Positions 16,788-25,690 of a stretch of DNA of 64,000 nucleotides are shown piece after piece. Each line of letters starts with the position of its first letter. The first letter of the stretch is position 1. The notes beneath the pieces were generated by a model, which was given only the letters and a program-made list of their open reading frames with translations, was not told the DNA's origin and did not search any database. Source of the stretch: Desulfobulbaceae bacterium (GTDB lineage Bacteria > Desulfobacterota > Desulfobulbia > Desulfobulbales > Desulfocapsaceae). Location of the stretch: contig JAAELB010000881.1 in the NCBI GenBank assembly GCA_024227155.1, positions 1 through 64,000 of the forward strand. The letters are read 5' to 3'. The translations under genes were made by a program, and so were the position numbers.

Positions 16788-17717
16788 ATGAATGAAAGAG
16801 TTGAAATTGTAGACGTCTCACCTAGAGATGGACTGCAAAACGAGTGCAAGGTTCTTTTGCCAGAGACACGGTTGCAATTGATTCATCTCCTGGAGAAGGC
16901 CAATGTAAAATCCATCGAGGTTGGATCTTTTGTGCATCCAAAATTTGTGCCCACCATGGCCAATCTTACTGAGATCTGTCAACAGTTGGATTTTACAAAT
17001 GGGCAGCAGCACTACACTGCCTTAGTACCAAATCTTAAAGGATTTGAATTAGCAGTTAAATCCGGGTTAAAGCATGTGCGACTGGTCATAGTCGCGAGTG
17101 AGACGCTCAATGGGAAGAATTTCAAATGTTCAGTTGACGACTCTTTAAAGGGATTTGAGCAGATTGCCGCAATATCCAAAGATGCCGGTGTGGCCTTTGG
17201 CGTGATAATAGGAGCATCATTTGGCTGTCCCTATGAAGGTTATGTTTCTCCTGCCCAGGTAATAAAACTGGCGAGCAGGATGGTTGAGTTGGGGGCCGAT
17301 GAGGTTATGCTTGCGGATACTACCGGGATGGCAATGCCAGATCAGGTTGAGTCCCTGTGTGGTGAAGTGATTGACGTTGTTGGTAAACTACGGCCAGGGC
17401 TTAGGATAGGCGTTCATCTACACAATACCCGGAACACCGGCTATGCAAATGCCTATGCAGCGTTCAAGGCGGGCATTCGGCTTTTTGATGCGTCCCTTGG
17501 CGGTATTGGTGGGTGTCCTTTTTCTCCCAATGCACTTGGTAATATAGCCACTGAGGATCTGGTTCACATGTTTAATGGCATGGGCGTTGAGACCGGCATC
17601 GACCTTGCGGCTCTACTTGAAGGGACGAAGTGGCTGGAGGCTCAGCTGGAAAAACCAATGCCGGCCATGATAGGAAAAGCCGAGGCGGTTTATCCGACCC
17701 TTGGCTCCAGGGTATAG
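16788..17717 (+). CDS. Hydroxymethylglutaryl-CoA lyase-like protein
   Basis: 309 residues of the HMGL/DRE-TIM family: VDVSPRDGLQNE (catalytic Arg and metal Asp), VGSFVHPKFVPTMAN, a VHLHNTRNTGYAN segment with the metal-binding HxH, and the signature SLGGIGGCPFSPNALGN containing the catalytic Cys. It cleaves 3-hydroxy-3-methylglutaryl-CoA to acetyl-CoA and acetoacetate; close relatives cleave citramalyl-CoA-like substrates. With the CoA transferase before it, the pair forms an activate-and-cleave route for HMG or a similar branched hydroxy-acid. A hairpin terminator follows at 17728-17765. Confidence 0.9.
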   Translation: MNERVEIVDVSPRDGLQNECKVLLPETRLQLIHLLEKANVKSIEVGSFVHPKFVPTMANLTEICQQLDFTNGQQHYTALVPNLKGFELAVKSGLKHVRLVIVASETLNGKNFKCSVDDSLKGFEQIAAISKDAGVAFGVIIGASFGCPYEGYVSPAQVIKLASRMVELGADEVMLADTTGMAMPDQVESLCGEVIDVVGKLRPGLRIGVHLHNTRNTGYANAYAAFKAGIRLFDASLGGIGGCPFSPNALGNIATEDLVHMFNGMGVETGIDLAALLEGTKWLEAQLEKPMPAMIGKAEAVYPTLGSRV

Positions 17718-17727
17718 GTAGAACAAC

Positions 17728-17765
17728 CCAAAAGCAACAGTTACTTCAGTAATGGTTGCTTTTGG
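17728..17765 (+). terminator. Hairpin terminator after the HMG-CoA lyase gene
   Basis: CCAAAAGCAAC (17728-17738) pairs with GTTGCTTTTGG (17755-17765), an 11-bp stem ten bases after the stop codon. The U-tract is inside the stem, so it may only partly end transcription before the transporter genes. Confidence 0.6.
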
Positions 17766-17924
17766 TATTCCTGCTGTTCTTACAAGTACTTGAAGGTTGT
17801 TTTTTGTGATTTATGGAAGTAAAACTACGGAGCATTTCAGGTCTGTAATAAGTAATGCTGAATCGCTGTTTTGATAGATGCTGGTTGTGGCTAAAGCGTA
17901 AATTTTATTATCATGGAGGTTAGT

Positions 17925-18896
17925 ATGTTCGTGCATTATTCAAGATGTATCAAGTTGGTGTCCGTTCTTGTCGTTGCCGCCGTTTTGGTCTTTGGTGCTA
18001 CTGCACAGGCTGCGTTTCCAGAAAAAGCTATTACTCTTATCGTTCCCTGGTCCCCCGGTGGCTCAGGTGATATGACCTGCAGGATTCTTGCGGCAGAGAT
18101 GAAGAAGCATCTTGGTAAGCCGGTGGTAGTAAAAAACATGCCCGGTGCCGGTTCGATGGTTGGAGCCGCCGCTCTTGCTGCAGCAAAGGCTGATGGCTAT
18201 ACCCTCGGATATCTTGGAATCAGTGCCGCAATTGCTCAATACACTTCAGTTTCTCCGGTGATGATGGATAAGTATGTTGCCGTCTCCGGCGTACTGAATC
18301 CGGAACTTGTACTGCTGGTAAACTCTAAATCACCATGGAAGAGTGTTGAGGAGTTTGTTGCCTATGCCAAGGCAAATCCCAAAAAAATAAAGAATGCCAA
18401 TGCAGGTGCTGGCGTTATTGATCATCTTTATTCAACTGAATTTTCTCGAGTGGCCGGGGTTGAATTCACCCAGGTCCCTTACAAGGGATGGGGCCCATCC
18501 CTCGCAGCTTTAGCAGGTGGTCATGTTGAGTCAATGTTTGTGGCAATTGGCCCGGCAAAAGCTCTGATCAAAGCAGGAAAAATTCGACCCATTGCTATCG
18601 CTGGCGGTGAACGCCATTCCGCTTACCCAGATCTTCCCACCATGAAAGAAGGCGGAGTGGATATTTCCATGCCATTTTGGGAGTCGATTACTGTACCGGC
18701 AGGTACTCCTGAAGAGGTCATCGATGTTTTGGATAAGGCTATCGAGAAGTCTTTTGCCGCAGCAGGTGTACAGAAGAAAATTATCGATTCCGGCCTCAAT
18801 ATTTCTTATTTGAATCATGAGAAGACCGGAGTCCTGCGAAGCGACTCAAATGAAAATGTGAAGCGAATGGTTGAAGACGCCGGTTTGCGGCGGTAA
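17925..18896 (+). CDS. tctC: Tripartite tricarboxylate transporter binding protein (TctC/BugD family)
   Basis: 323 residues from the ATG at 17925, chosen because GGAGG lies six to eight bases upstream; an in-frame ATG at 17913 would put that site inside the gene. Signal peptide (LVSVLVVAAVLVFGATAQA) then FPEKAITLIVPWSPGGSGD, the family start motif. Further hallmarks: VVVKNMPGAGSMVGA and the clamp region around VPYKGWGPSLAALAGGHVE. The protein brings a carboxylate to TctAB encoded 30 and 580 bp downstream. Its place after the lyase and CoA-transferase genes suggests it imports their substrate. Confidence 0.92.
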   Translation: MFVHYSRCIKLVSVLVVAAVLVFGATAQAAFPEKAITLIVPWSPGGSGDMTCRILAAEMKKHLGKPVVVKNMPGAGSMVGAAALAAAKADGYTLGYLGISAAIAQYTSVSPVMMDKYVAVSGVLNPELVLLVNSKSPWKSVEEFVAYAKANPKKIKNANAGAGVIDHLYSTEFSRVAGVEFTQVPYKGWGPSLAALAGGHVESMFVAIGPAKALIKAGKIRPIAIAGGERHSAYPDLPTMKEGGVDISMPFWESITVPAGTPEEVIDVLDKAIEKSFAAAGVQKKIIDSGLNISYLNHEKTGVLRSDSNENVKRMVEDAGLRR

Positions 18897-18927
18897 TGCA
18901 GTTGTTACTGCTCTGTAAAAACAGATA

Positions 18928-19425
18928 ATGCAATATATTAAAAGAGATTCCTGGTTGACCTTGATCCTCTGTTCTGTGCTCGGCGGAATGATTCTTGTGA
19001 ACACTATGGGTTACCCGTCTAATCAGGGACAGGGCTTTGGCCAGGGACCCGGGTTTTATCCCCAGGTCCTGGCCTGGTTTTTGATCCTTCTCGGAGTTCT
19101 GGTCGTTTTTCAGGATATTAGAGTCGGGATATCAGAGCCGGGGGAACATTTGGCCGCTAAAGATCCAGGCCAGGCAGGGGGCGGGTGGCTGGTTCCTGCA
19201 GTTATTGTGGTCTGTTTGATATCAATTGCTACAATGGAATTATGTGGTTTTTTGCTGAGCGGTTTTCTGCTTACTTTAGTGACTGTACGGTTGATTAGGG
19301 ACGGAGCCCAGGTCGACAACTGGTTTGTGGATCTGGGTTTTAGTGCGTGTATTATAGCTTTAGTTTTTCTTTTGTTTCAGCTGTTTCTGGGGATTCAATT
19401 GCCCCAGTCTATGTTCTTGCTTTGA
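18928..19425 (+). CDS. tctB: Tripartite tricarboxylate transporter small membrane subunit (TctB)
   Basis: 165 residues with four hydrophobic segments (around residues 10-28, 50-68, 90-125 and 140-162) and the GPGFYPQVLAWFLILLGVLV motif usual for TctB, where the first periplasmic loop carries GxGPGFYP. It pairs with TctA in the membrane. It lies 31 bp after tctC and 51 bp before tctA, same strand. Confidence 0.88.
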   Translation: MQYIKRDSWLTLILCSVLGGMILVNTMGYPSNQGQGFGQGPGFYPQVLAWFLILLGVLVVFQDIRVGISEPGEHLAAKDPGQAGGGWLVPAVIVVCLISIATMELCGFLLSGFLLTLVTVRLIRDGAQVDNWFVDLGFSACIIALVFLLFQLFLGIQLPQSMFLL

Positions 19426-19476
19426 GTTCTGTTGTCAAGTATTGGAGATACTACCATAGTGAGTAGAGGGTGATGA

Positions 19477-20988
19477 ATGGAAACTTTTGATCTTGTAACA
19501 GCTGGCTTTTCTTCCTTTACAAATTTTTATTCTATTTTCCTGGTTATCGCCGGTTCGTTTCTCGGCATCTTTTTCGGTGCAATCCCCGGGCTTACGGCGA
19601 CCATGGGCATGGCTATATTTCTACCAGTCACATTTACAATGACTGATCTCAACGGGATTATCTTTCTCGTAGGGATTTATGTGGGGTCCTGCTATTCCGG
19701 CTCCCTCTCCGCCATTCTTGTTAATATTCCAGGAACACCCTCAGCCATTGCCACCAGTTTTGATGGGTATACCATGGCCCAGAAGGGCAGGGCCGGCCAG
19801 GCGATTGGCTATTCCACCATATCTTCGGCAATCGGCGGATTGTTTGGCATTATTATACTGATGTTTGCAGCTCCTTTGCTGGCAAGCTTTGCCCTGGATT
19901 TTGGTGCACAGGAGTACACGGGTATCGCTCTACTTGGTATCAGCGTCGTCAGCTATATCAGTTTTGGCTCTACCCTGAAAGGACTGATAGGTGGGATTAT
20001 CGGTCTGATGCTTGCAACAATTGGTCAGGACGTGATTTCCGGCTATCCCCGGTTTACCTTTGGTTCGCAAAATTTGCAGGCTGGCTTGCAGATGATCCCG
20101 GTCATGGTGGGATTTTTCGGAGTCACGGAGGTGCTGACTAAACTGGAACAACAGGGAGCTCTTCCTGTCCTAACGTCAAAGATCAGTAATGTGCTGCCGA
20201 AAATTTCAAAGCTCTACAGGATGTCGCCGATGATGGCGTTTTCATCGACAATAGGTACCTTTATTGGAGCGGTGCCCGCTGCGGGTGGAGCCATTGCCTC
20301 CATGGCAGCATACGGGATCCAGAAAAGGTTTTCCTCTAAGTCTGAGCAGTTCGGTACCGGCATTCCGGAGGGAGTTGTTGCAGCAGAAGCGGCGAACAAT
20401 GCCGCCGTTGGCGGGGCTTTCGTGCCCATGCTCTCCCTTGGTATACCTGGGGATCCACAGACTGCAATTCTTATTGGTGCTTTGATGATCAACGGTCTGG
20501 CCCCGGGGCCAATGCTCTTTTTGACCCGTCCGGATTTAATTTCGACCATCTATTTAAGTAACGTACTTTCAGTGATCACTTTTGCTGTGATCGGCCTCAT
20601 GGGTGCCCGTTACTATGCCCGTTTGCTTCTTGTTCCAAGACATTATCTGCTTCCAGCGATTATGATATTCTGCATTATCGGTTCCTTCGCTATTCGTAAT
20701 ACTGTTTTTGATATCTGGGTGCTGTTGGGCTGTGGGGTGTTAGGCTATCTTTTGCAGAAAATCGGTATTATGCCCGCCCCGGTTATTTTAGGCTTTGTCC
20801 TTGGGCCATTGTTGGAAGATAACTTCCGTCGATCGCTCATTATGTCAAATGGTGACTGGACAACATTTCTGACAAGGCCTATCAGTCTTGGGTTGATTGT
20901 TATCAATATCTTTATCTTGCTGGGCCCCTATCTTATTAGTTGGGTTAAAAAGAAAAGAGCTGTGTCTGGTGATGGTTCTGCTACTTAG
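19477..20988 (+). CDS. tctA: Tripartite tricarboxylate transporter large membrane subunit (TctA)
   Basis: 503 residues, about 12 membrane helices. Diagnostic segments: GIFFGAIPGLTATMGMAIFLP (the conserved GxxPGLT), VGSCYSGSLSAILVNIPGTPS, AMAQKGRAGQA-like AKxG loop, and FVPMLSLGIPGDPQTAILIGAL. It is the transport channel of the TctABC complex. The last codons are GCT ACT TAG and repeat copy E starts with this very TAG, so the element and the gene share the stop codon. The C-terminus looks complete by length. Confidence 0.93.
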   Translation: METFDLVTAGFSSFTNFYSIFLVIAGSFLGIFFGAIPGLTATMGMAIFLPVTFTMTDLNGIIFLVGIYVGSCYSGSLSAILVNIPGTPSAIATSFDGYTMAQKGRAGQAIGYSTISSAIGGLFGIIILMFAAPLLASFALDFGAQEYTGIALLGISVVSYISFGSTLKGLIGGIIGLMLATIGQDVISGYPRFTFGSQNLQAGLQMIPVMVGFFGVTEVLTKLEQQGALPVLTSKISNVLPKISKLYRMSPMMAFSSTIGTFIGAVPAAGGAIASMAAYGIQKRFSSKSEQFGTGIPEGVVAAEAANNAAVGGAFVPMLSLGIPGDPQTAILIGALMINGLAPGPMLFLTRPDLISTIYLSNVLSVITFAVIGLMGARYYARLLLVPRHYLLPAIMIFCIIGSFAIRNTVFDIWVLLGCGVLGYLLQKIGIMPAPVILGFVLGPLLEDNFRRSLIMSNGDWTTFLTRPISLGLIVINIFILLGPYLISWVKKKRAVSGDGSAT

Positions 20989-21141
20989 TGCCTTACTCCA
21001 GAGACACTGTAATAAAAAACAAGAAATCTCGAGACTGTATTGAAATTAAGAACTTAAAGTGATACCCAGATAGTGAACGTAGTGAGACCTTCGAGGCACT
21101 TATCCAGCGATTCTAAAAAAGTTTCCGACTAGTCGGGTTAG
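20985..21141 (+). repeat. Dispersed TTAGTGCC repeat, copy E (long form)
   Basis: Begins TTAGTGCCTTACTCCAGAGA at 20985, where TAG (20986-20988) is the tctA stop codon. Contains TAATAAAAAACAAG in the inner hairpin, GAAATTAAGAACTTAAAG, the CAGATAGTGAACGTAGTGAGACC module, GAGGCACTTATCC, hairpin CCGACTAGTCGG, and GTTAG at 21137-21141. Lies between convergent tctA and the AsmA-like gene (ends at 21160). Confidence 0.92.
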
Positions 21142-21159
21142 TTCCATATAATTAATTCC

Positions 21160-24100
21160 CTATTTAACTACATCTTCCAGAGCTTCAAAGAGATGTTTCG
21201 GTAGGCTCAATGTACGGTAGATGACGCTGTATGGTATGGTGGCAATTTCGCGAACGATACCGTAATTAACTTGTGGGTCGTCGAAAGCGCCGGTAATTTT
21301 CAAATTGATTGAAGGCTCATCTTCCTCCCCTGTCATAATATATCCTAGTATAGGGACTTTTCTAATGTTTTTTCGGGCTTGAGTCGTTACGTTTATGTCT
21401 AAGTCCAGTGTCCCCTCTGTAAAATCGATGGCGCCGATCCCACCTGCCTGAAGTTCTGGTGAGGTTATCTCGATTGATTTAAAGCTTGTCACACTGTCCT
21501 TGAAGCTGATACCGATTATGGCCGAATCGATTTGCATTCCTTTGGTGCTGTATTCCGGTATGGAAAAGGTTATAAGGGCGGGAATGGTATTAAGTACAGC
21601 CATCACGTTATTCAAGGTCTTGAAGTTTTTCAGTACTGTATCGTCTATTTCGATAACGGCTGTGAAATCGCCTAATTTACCTTCTGCCGATAAAGACATC
21701 TCACCTCCTGTAAAACTGGATCGGTGGATAAGCTCCCCCATAAAGACATCATTTAAACCCTGTCCGCCCAGGCTGAACGAATTGCCGTTAATTTGTAACA
21801 GGAGACGACCTGGGCCGTGGTCAAGAGTTGCCGTAAGTGTGTCGCCCAGGTGTTGCAGTTCGATACGATCCGCCAGAATACGGCTTTCCGGTTTGAGTTG
21901 TAGGAAGGTGTCTTCCACCGCCAGGGAAACAACGATGGGGGACTCTTTTCTACTATCGCTCTTCAGTGCTGCTTTCAGGTCTTTGATAAACGAGAGAACG
22001 CCGGGGAGATTGTAGCCAAGGTTATTGGATGAAAGATCCACCCTGTTCTCTGCATAACTAAAGTGCAAGTCCTTGTTTATGGTGCCAGTTATTCCTTTAT
22101 CATCCAGGCGGCCGATTATATCCAGGCGTGATTGAAAGCCGTCCCCGTCGATTAGCATGGGGATAGGGATCTCCACTGATGCGGTGAATGAATATGGCAG
22201 GGTTCCGTTCCTCGATGAAATTGCGAGGTTTCCCTGCTCTACTCCCAGAGTTGTAAGAAAAAGTGAACGCGATGATAGCTTTGTAAGATCACTGAAAACA
22301 GCAAACCAGTTACCTTCCTTCTCTGTTGTTATCCGCAGATCGACCTCAGGGAAGTCAAGTACGAAATTGTTATCTTTTTCGCTAATGGTAACATGTGTTT
22401 CATGCTCGATTACCAGGTCCTTGCTAAGATGCTTCTCGGTGATGGCTATTTTAGAGAGGTGAACCTCACCTTGTTTTTCAGGGATATTGTAATAACCTGA
22501 AAAAAAGCTGTCAAAAAAGACACCATAGCTCACCCTGTTGTTATTTACGCTGAGGGTACTGTCGTCGTATTTTAATCTGACCGGGTACAATTTCAGAGGA
22601 ACCTGGTTTAATCGTATTTCGGCGATATGATCAGTCAATATTTCGAGTTTATCGGCATACCGAATATTGATCGGGAAGGGTGTTGAGTCCAGGACCATGT
22701 CATGGATCTCCAAGTTAAGCAGTTCCCAGTTGAGGTTGTATTCCAGCCGTTCAAAGAAGAGAAAACCAGATACCTCGGCCTCAATACCAACTGGTGCACG
22801 GACAAGTAGTTTTGAGAGCTGTATGGACTTTTCGCGAAGATTGATGGGAGATTGGAAATTCTCCAGGGAAAAGTTCAGTGAATCAAACTGCCAAAAAGAT
22901 TCTTCCATTTCGAGTTGATTGCCGGATGGAGAAAATCTGCAAGTTATATGTGGGGGAGTTTTTTCCGGGTCAAGCCGGACGAATGATGTGCCGATAGGAA
23001 TTTTCACCTGTTCCGGAGTGAGTTTCACGGTCCCCTGCTTTTTGCGAAAATCGACTTCTGCAGAGATGTTTACCCGTAACAGCTCATCATTGTAATACTT
23101 TAAATGATGAACGGTTAGCTCACTGTTCTTGAGATGTATACCACCATCCCGCACACTGTAGGTTTTTCCTTGGTAAACTATTTTGCCAACATCAATTGAA
23201 AAATCCGCTTCAACATCAACCGTTAAACTGTTCAGGTTAATTGTAAGCGTCAGGTAGATTTCGGTTTTTCCGCTGACCTGCTTTATAGGAAACGGAATAT
23301 CGTAGTAGTTGAGCAGGGTCGCGACCTTATCATCGGCTGCAGCGGTGGTGATAATATTTGCGGTCAACAGAATGTTGTTGTGGTCAGTAAAGTTAATGTC
23401 GAGTCGGCTTTTACCTCCGTTCTTCCCATTAAACTTTGGGTGGTGGGGCCTGATATCGAGGATACCTTCGGAAAATGTAATATCGGTATGTGGTGCTTTG
23501 ATCGGTGCAAGACCGGGAGCAAACGTATACTCTGTGTCATCAACCCTCACTTCCGCTTTCAGGGTCTTAAGTATTTTGCCGGGGGCGTTCCAGGGGATTG
23601 TTCCCTGGACTGATTTTAGATGGTATCTGCTGCCGCGTAAATAATCTGTGATCCATTTTTCGATGTTCTCTGTTAGCCCGAATAGTTCAACGAGTGGATC
23701 AATGTTTTCTATTTTTCCCGCATCCCTTCCTGAAAAAGAGATGCTTTCCCGGTTGGCGATAAAGTTGAGGGTGACCGGAAATGACTCACCAAAGTCACAA
23801 TGGATTTCACCGGCTGCGTACATGTTTTCAGGTTGAAAACTGATCTTGCCCGAGCCACGGATCTGGTGTTGGATGCTTGTCGCATCAAGGATGTTTAATA
23901 CTATATTGTTTTGTTCAAAATCTATGCGGGAGTGAACAATTATTTCTTCGGTTTCAACATTCAGGAAAAATTCGCCGAGTTGAGATTGCTCAAGTATTAT
24001 CGATGTTTGGTGTTCTTTAAACCGCAACTGCTCAATCTCAACCAGTGAAAATATGGGGAATATTTTGCTCAACAGATGGAGCTTCCGTAGCTCGGAAACA

Positions 24101-24333
24101 TCGGTGGTACCTCCTGTGTTTTCAATGGTCATTGTCTGCACCTTCAGTTCAAGCTTTTTGTGCCAGACAAGTTCAGCATTGTTTACAACGATGCTGCCAA
24201 ATTCGATCCGTTCTGTCTCTATCCCGTGTTTTAGCAAAAAAACAGAGAGTAGCAGTAGAATGAGAGCAAAGACAGCAGCAGCCATAAGGCAGCGTAACAG
24301 TACACTTTGGCCACGCCTAAACATTATTCTCAC
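21160..24333 (-). CDS. Large AsmA-like / YdbH-YhdP-type envelope protein
   Basis: 1057 residues. One N-terminal membrane anchor (LMAAAVFALILLLLSVFLL, residues 15-35) followed by a long beta-rich region with repeated alternating strand patterns (for example VELFGLTENIEKWITDYLRG, residues about 200-220, a DUF3971-like element) and a C-terminal part that resembles AsmA_2: MQIDSAIIGISFKDSVTSFK, GAIDFTEGTLDLDINVT, VPILGYIMTGEEDEP and LKITGAFDDPQVNY. Such proteins form long grooves that carry lipids between inner and outer membranes, or shape the envelope. The gene is alone, convergent with tctA; no partner gene is adjacent. Exact subfamily uncertain. Confidence 0.75.
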   Translation of the reverse strand: MRIMFRRGQSVLLRCLMAAAVFALILLLLSVFLLKHGIETERIEFGSIVVNNAELVWHKKLELKVQTMTIENTGGTTDVSELRKLHLLSKIFPIFSLVEIEQLRFKEHQTSIILEQSQLGEFFLNVETEEIIVHSRIDFEQNNIVLNILDATSIQHQIRGSGKISFQPENMYAAGEIHCDFGESFPVTLNFIANRESISFSGRDAGKIENIDPLVELFGLTENIEKWITDYLRGSRYHLKSVQGTIPWNAPGKILKTLKAEVRVDDTEYTFAPGLAPIKAPHTDITFSEGILDIRPHHPKFNGKNGGKSRLDINFTDHNNILLTANIITTAAADDKVATLLNYYDIPFPIKQVSGKTEIYLTLTINLNSLTVDVEADFSIDVGKIVYQGKTYSVRDGGIHLKNSELTVHHLKYYNDELLRVNISAEVDFRKKQGTVKLTPEQVKIPIGTSFVRLDPEKTPPHITCRFSPSGNQLEMEESFWQFDSLNFSLENFQSPINLREKSIQLSKLLVRAPVGIEAEVSGFLFFERLEYNLNWELLNLEIHDMVLDSTPFPINIRYADKLEILTDHIAEIRLNQVPLKLYPVRLKYDDSTLSVNNNRVSYGVFFDSFFSGYYNIPEKQGEVHLSKIAITEKHLSKDLVIEHETHVTISEKDNNFVLDFPEVDLRITTEKEGNWFAVFSDLTKLSSRSLFLTTLGVEQGNLAISSRNGTLPYSFTASVEIPIPMLIDGDGFQSRLDIIGRLDDKGITGTINKDLHFSYAENRVDLSSNNLGYNLPGVLSFIKDLKAALKSDSRKESPIVVSLAVEDTFLQLKPESRILADRIELQHLGDTLTATLDHGPGRLLLQINGNSFSLGGQGLNDVFMGELIHRSSFTGGEMSLSAEGKLGDFTAVIEIDDTVLKNFKTLNNVMAVLNTIPALITFSIPEYSTKGMQIDSAIIGISFKDSVTSFKSIEITSPELQAGGIGAIDFTEGTLDLDINVTTQARKNIRKVPILGYIMTGEEDEPSINLKITGAFDDPQVNYGIVREIATIPYSVIYRTLSLPKHLFEALEDVVK

Positions 24334-24394
24334 ATAGGTTCTCCAAGTGAATGGTCGTTTTCGACCGGATGATTCGGAAGCGGTCTTGGGGCTA

Positions 24395-24424
24395 CTTGTT
24401 TTTTACTGCAATTTTTCTGGAGTA
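24395..24424 (-). repeat. Fragment of the TTAGTGCC repeat (inner hairpin only)
   Basis: Read on the minus strand: TACTCCAGAAAAATTGCAGT then AAAAAACAAG, matching the left 30 bases of copy B after its first TTAGTGCC. The rest is missing. Lies just upstream of the AsmA-like gene's start (24333). Apart from this and copy F, 24334-24787 has no recognised gene. Confidence 0.65.
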
Positions 24425-24587
24425 TCTAAAAGGAATTTAACTCATAAATAGAGCCTTGCAACCATCACCTGATGGGATTTTCCTGGAAACTGGGGCAACA
24501 AGTAATAAGTATGTCTTCGTGTCGGGAAATTCTCTAACTCGAAAAGAGATGATTTTAGCTTTTTATGGTAAAACTACTCTGAGATAT

Positions 24588-24728
24588 TTAGTGCCTTGGA
24601 AATTATTTTTTAGTACCTTAGAAATTATTTTCTTCGTTTTTGTGGCAGAGATAAGCGTAGACTTCGAAATTAATTTCGTGAAGATACTTATCCAAGCATT
24701 TTAGAAAGTTCCGATCTATTCGGGTTAG
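24588..24728 (+). repeat. Dispersed TTAGTGCC repeat, copy F (left end duplicated)
   Basis: TTAGTGCCTTGGAAATTATT at 24588 is followed at once by TTAGTACCTTAGAAATTATT, so the left end is present twice in tandem. Then GTTTTTGTGGCAGAGATAAG and CGTAGACTTCGAAATTAATT, GATACTTATCC, and the CCGATCTATTCGG hairpin with GTTAG ending at 24728. Ends 60 bp before the nicotinamidase start. Confidence 0.85.
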
Positions 24729-24787
24729 GTAAGTAGGAGTCAATCCATAAACAATAGCAGAAGAACAAATCAAGAGGAGGATCTATC

Positions 24788-25483
24788 ATGAAGATGTCTG
24801 CACTTATTGTAATCGCACTGATCGGAAGCATCTATTGGCAATCTATATTTTCAACTGTTTCAGCGCAAGGCAATGTCGCTGTTATAGTCGTTGATATGCA
24901 GGGGGATTTCACAACCTGGAAAAAAGGCTCACTAGCTGTTGCCGGTGCCGATGAGGAGTACGTGGCAAAGGTGAAGATTGCAACAGAAGGGTTGGCCGCA
25001 AAAGGGTATCCTGTCTTTGCCACCCAGGATTGGCACCCAGCAGACCATGTATCTTTTTTTTCCAACCATGAAGGGAAAAAACCATTTGAGTTGATTCAGG
25101 TAGAAAATCACACTCAGATTTTATGGCCTCCCCATTGTGTCCAGAACAGTCAGAACGCCGAAATTTTGCTCAATCCGAAGCTTTTCAAAGGGATAGTCAA
25201 AAAGGGCAAAGATAAGCGTTATGACAGCTACTCTGGCTTTCAAGATGATGGGGGTGTTGAGACGGAGATGAACCATCTCCTGAAAGCCAGCAACATCCAT
25301 GAGGTTATTATTTACGGTCTCGCTACTGATTACTGTGTGAAGGCCACGGCGATTGACGCACTGGAGGCGGGTTACAAAGTTACGGTTATAGAGGGGTTGT
25401 CAAAAGGGGTGGCATCAGACACCACGGCCAAGGCCTACGATGAGATGAAACAAAAAGGTATTACTGTATTAGAGGAATTATAA
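24788..25483 (+). CDS. Exported nicotinamidase / isochorismatase-family amidase
   Basis: 231 residues, AGAGGAGGATCTATC before the ATG. Residues 1-27 form an N-terminal signal or anchor (LIVIALIGSIYWQSIFSTVSAQG). The catalytic triad of nicotinamidases is visible: D36 in VVDMQGDF, a Lys in GIVKKGKDKRYDSYSGF, and C183 in ATDYCVKATA; FATQDWHPADHVSF holds the metal-binding Asp and His residues. It would hydrolyse nicotinamide to nicotinate and ammonia, apparently outside the cytoplasm, unlike the usual cytosolic PncA. A clear terminator follows at 25537-25563. No NAD salvage genes are near. Another amide substrate is possible. Confidence 0.82.
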   Translation: MKMSALIVIALIGSIYWQSIFSTVSAQGNVAVIVVDMQGDFTTWKKGSLAVAGADEEYVAKVKIATEGLAAKGYPVFATQDWHPADHVSFFSNHEGKKPFELIQVENHTQILWPPHCVQNSQNAEILLNPKLFKGIVKKGKDKRYDSYSGFQDDGGVETEMNHLLKASNIHEVIIYGLATDYCVKATAIDALEAGYKVTVIEGLSKGVASDTTAKAYDEMKQKGITVLEEL

Positions 25484-25536
25484 GGAGTGAACCCTACCCG
25501 GTTTTTGCAGTTAGCTCACACCAGCTGTCATGAAGG

Positions 25537-25563
25537 GCCCTGTTCTTTGAGCAGGGCTTTTTT
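25537..25563 (+). terminator. Rho-independent terminator of the nicotinamidase gene
   Basis: GCCCTG (25537-25542) and CAGGGC (25552-25557) form the stem, followed by TTTTTT (25558-25563). Confidence 0.85.
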
Positions 25564-25575
25564 CCTCGTCTCCTT

Positions 25576-25690
25576 TTAGTGCATTACTCAATAAAAGCAG
25601 CAATAAAAAACAAGAAAGCTGGAGAATCATTTAACATTAGGAACTTAAAGTCTACCACCGTGGCACTTATACCCCCTTGTGGGGTGTTAG
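25576..25690 (+). repeat. Dispersed TTAGTGCC repeat, copy G (inside a receiver-domain remnant)
   Basis: TTAGTGCATTACTCAATAAA at 25576, CAATAAAAAACAAG loop, AGCTGGAG, TTAGGAACTTAAAG, GGCACTTATAC, then terminal hairpin CCCCCTTGTGGGG and GTTAG at 25686-25690. The hairpin type matches the copies at 36115 and 57458. Its right end interrupts the receiver gene on the other strand. Confidence 0.9.
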
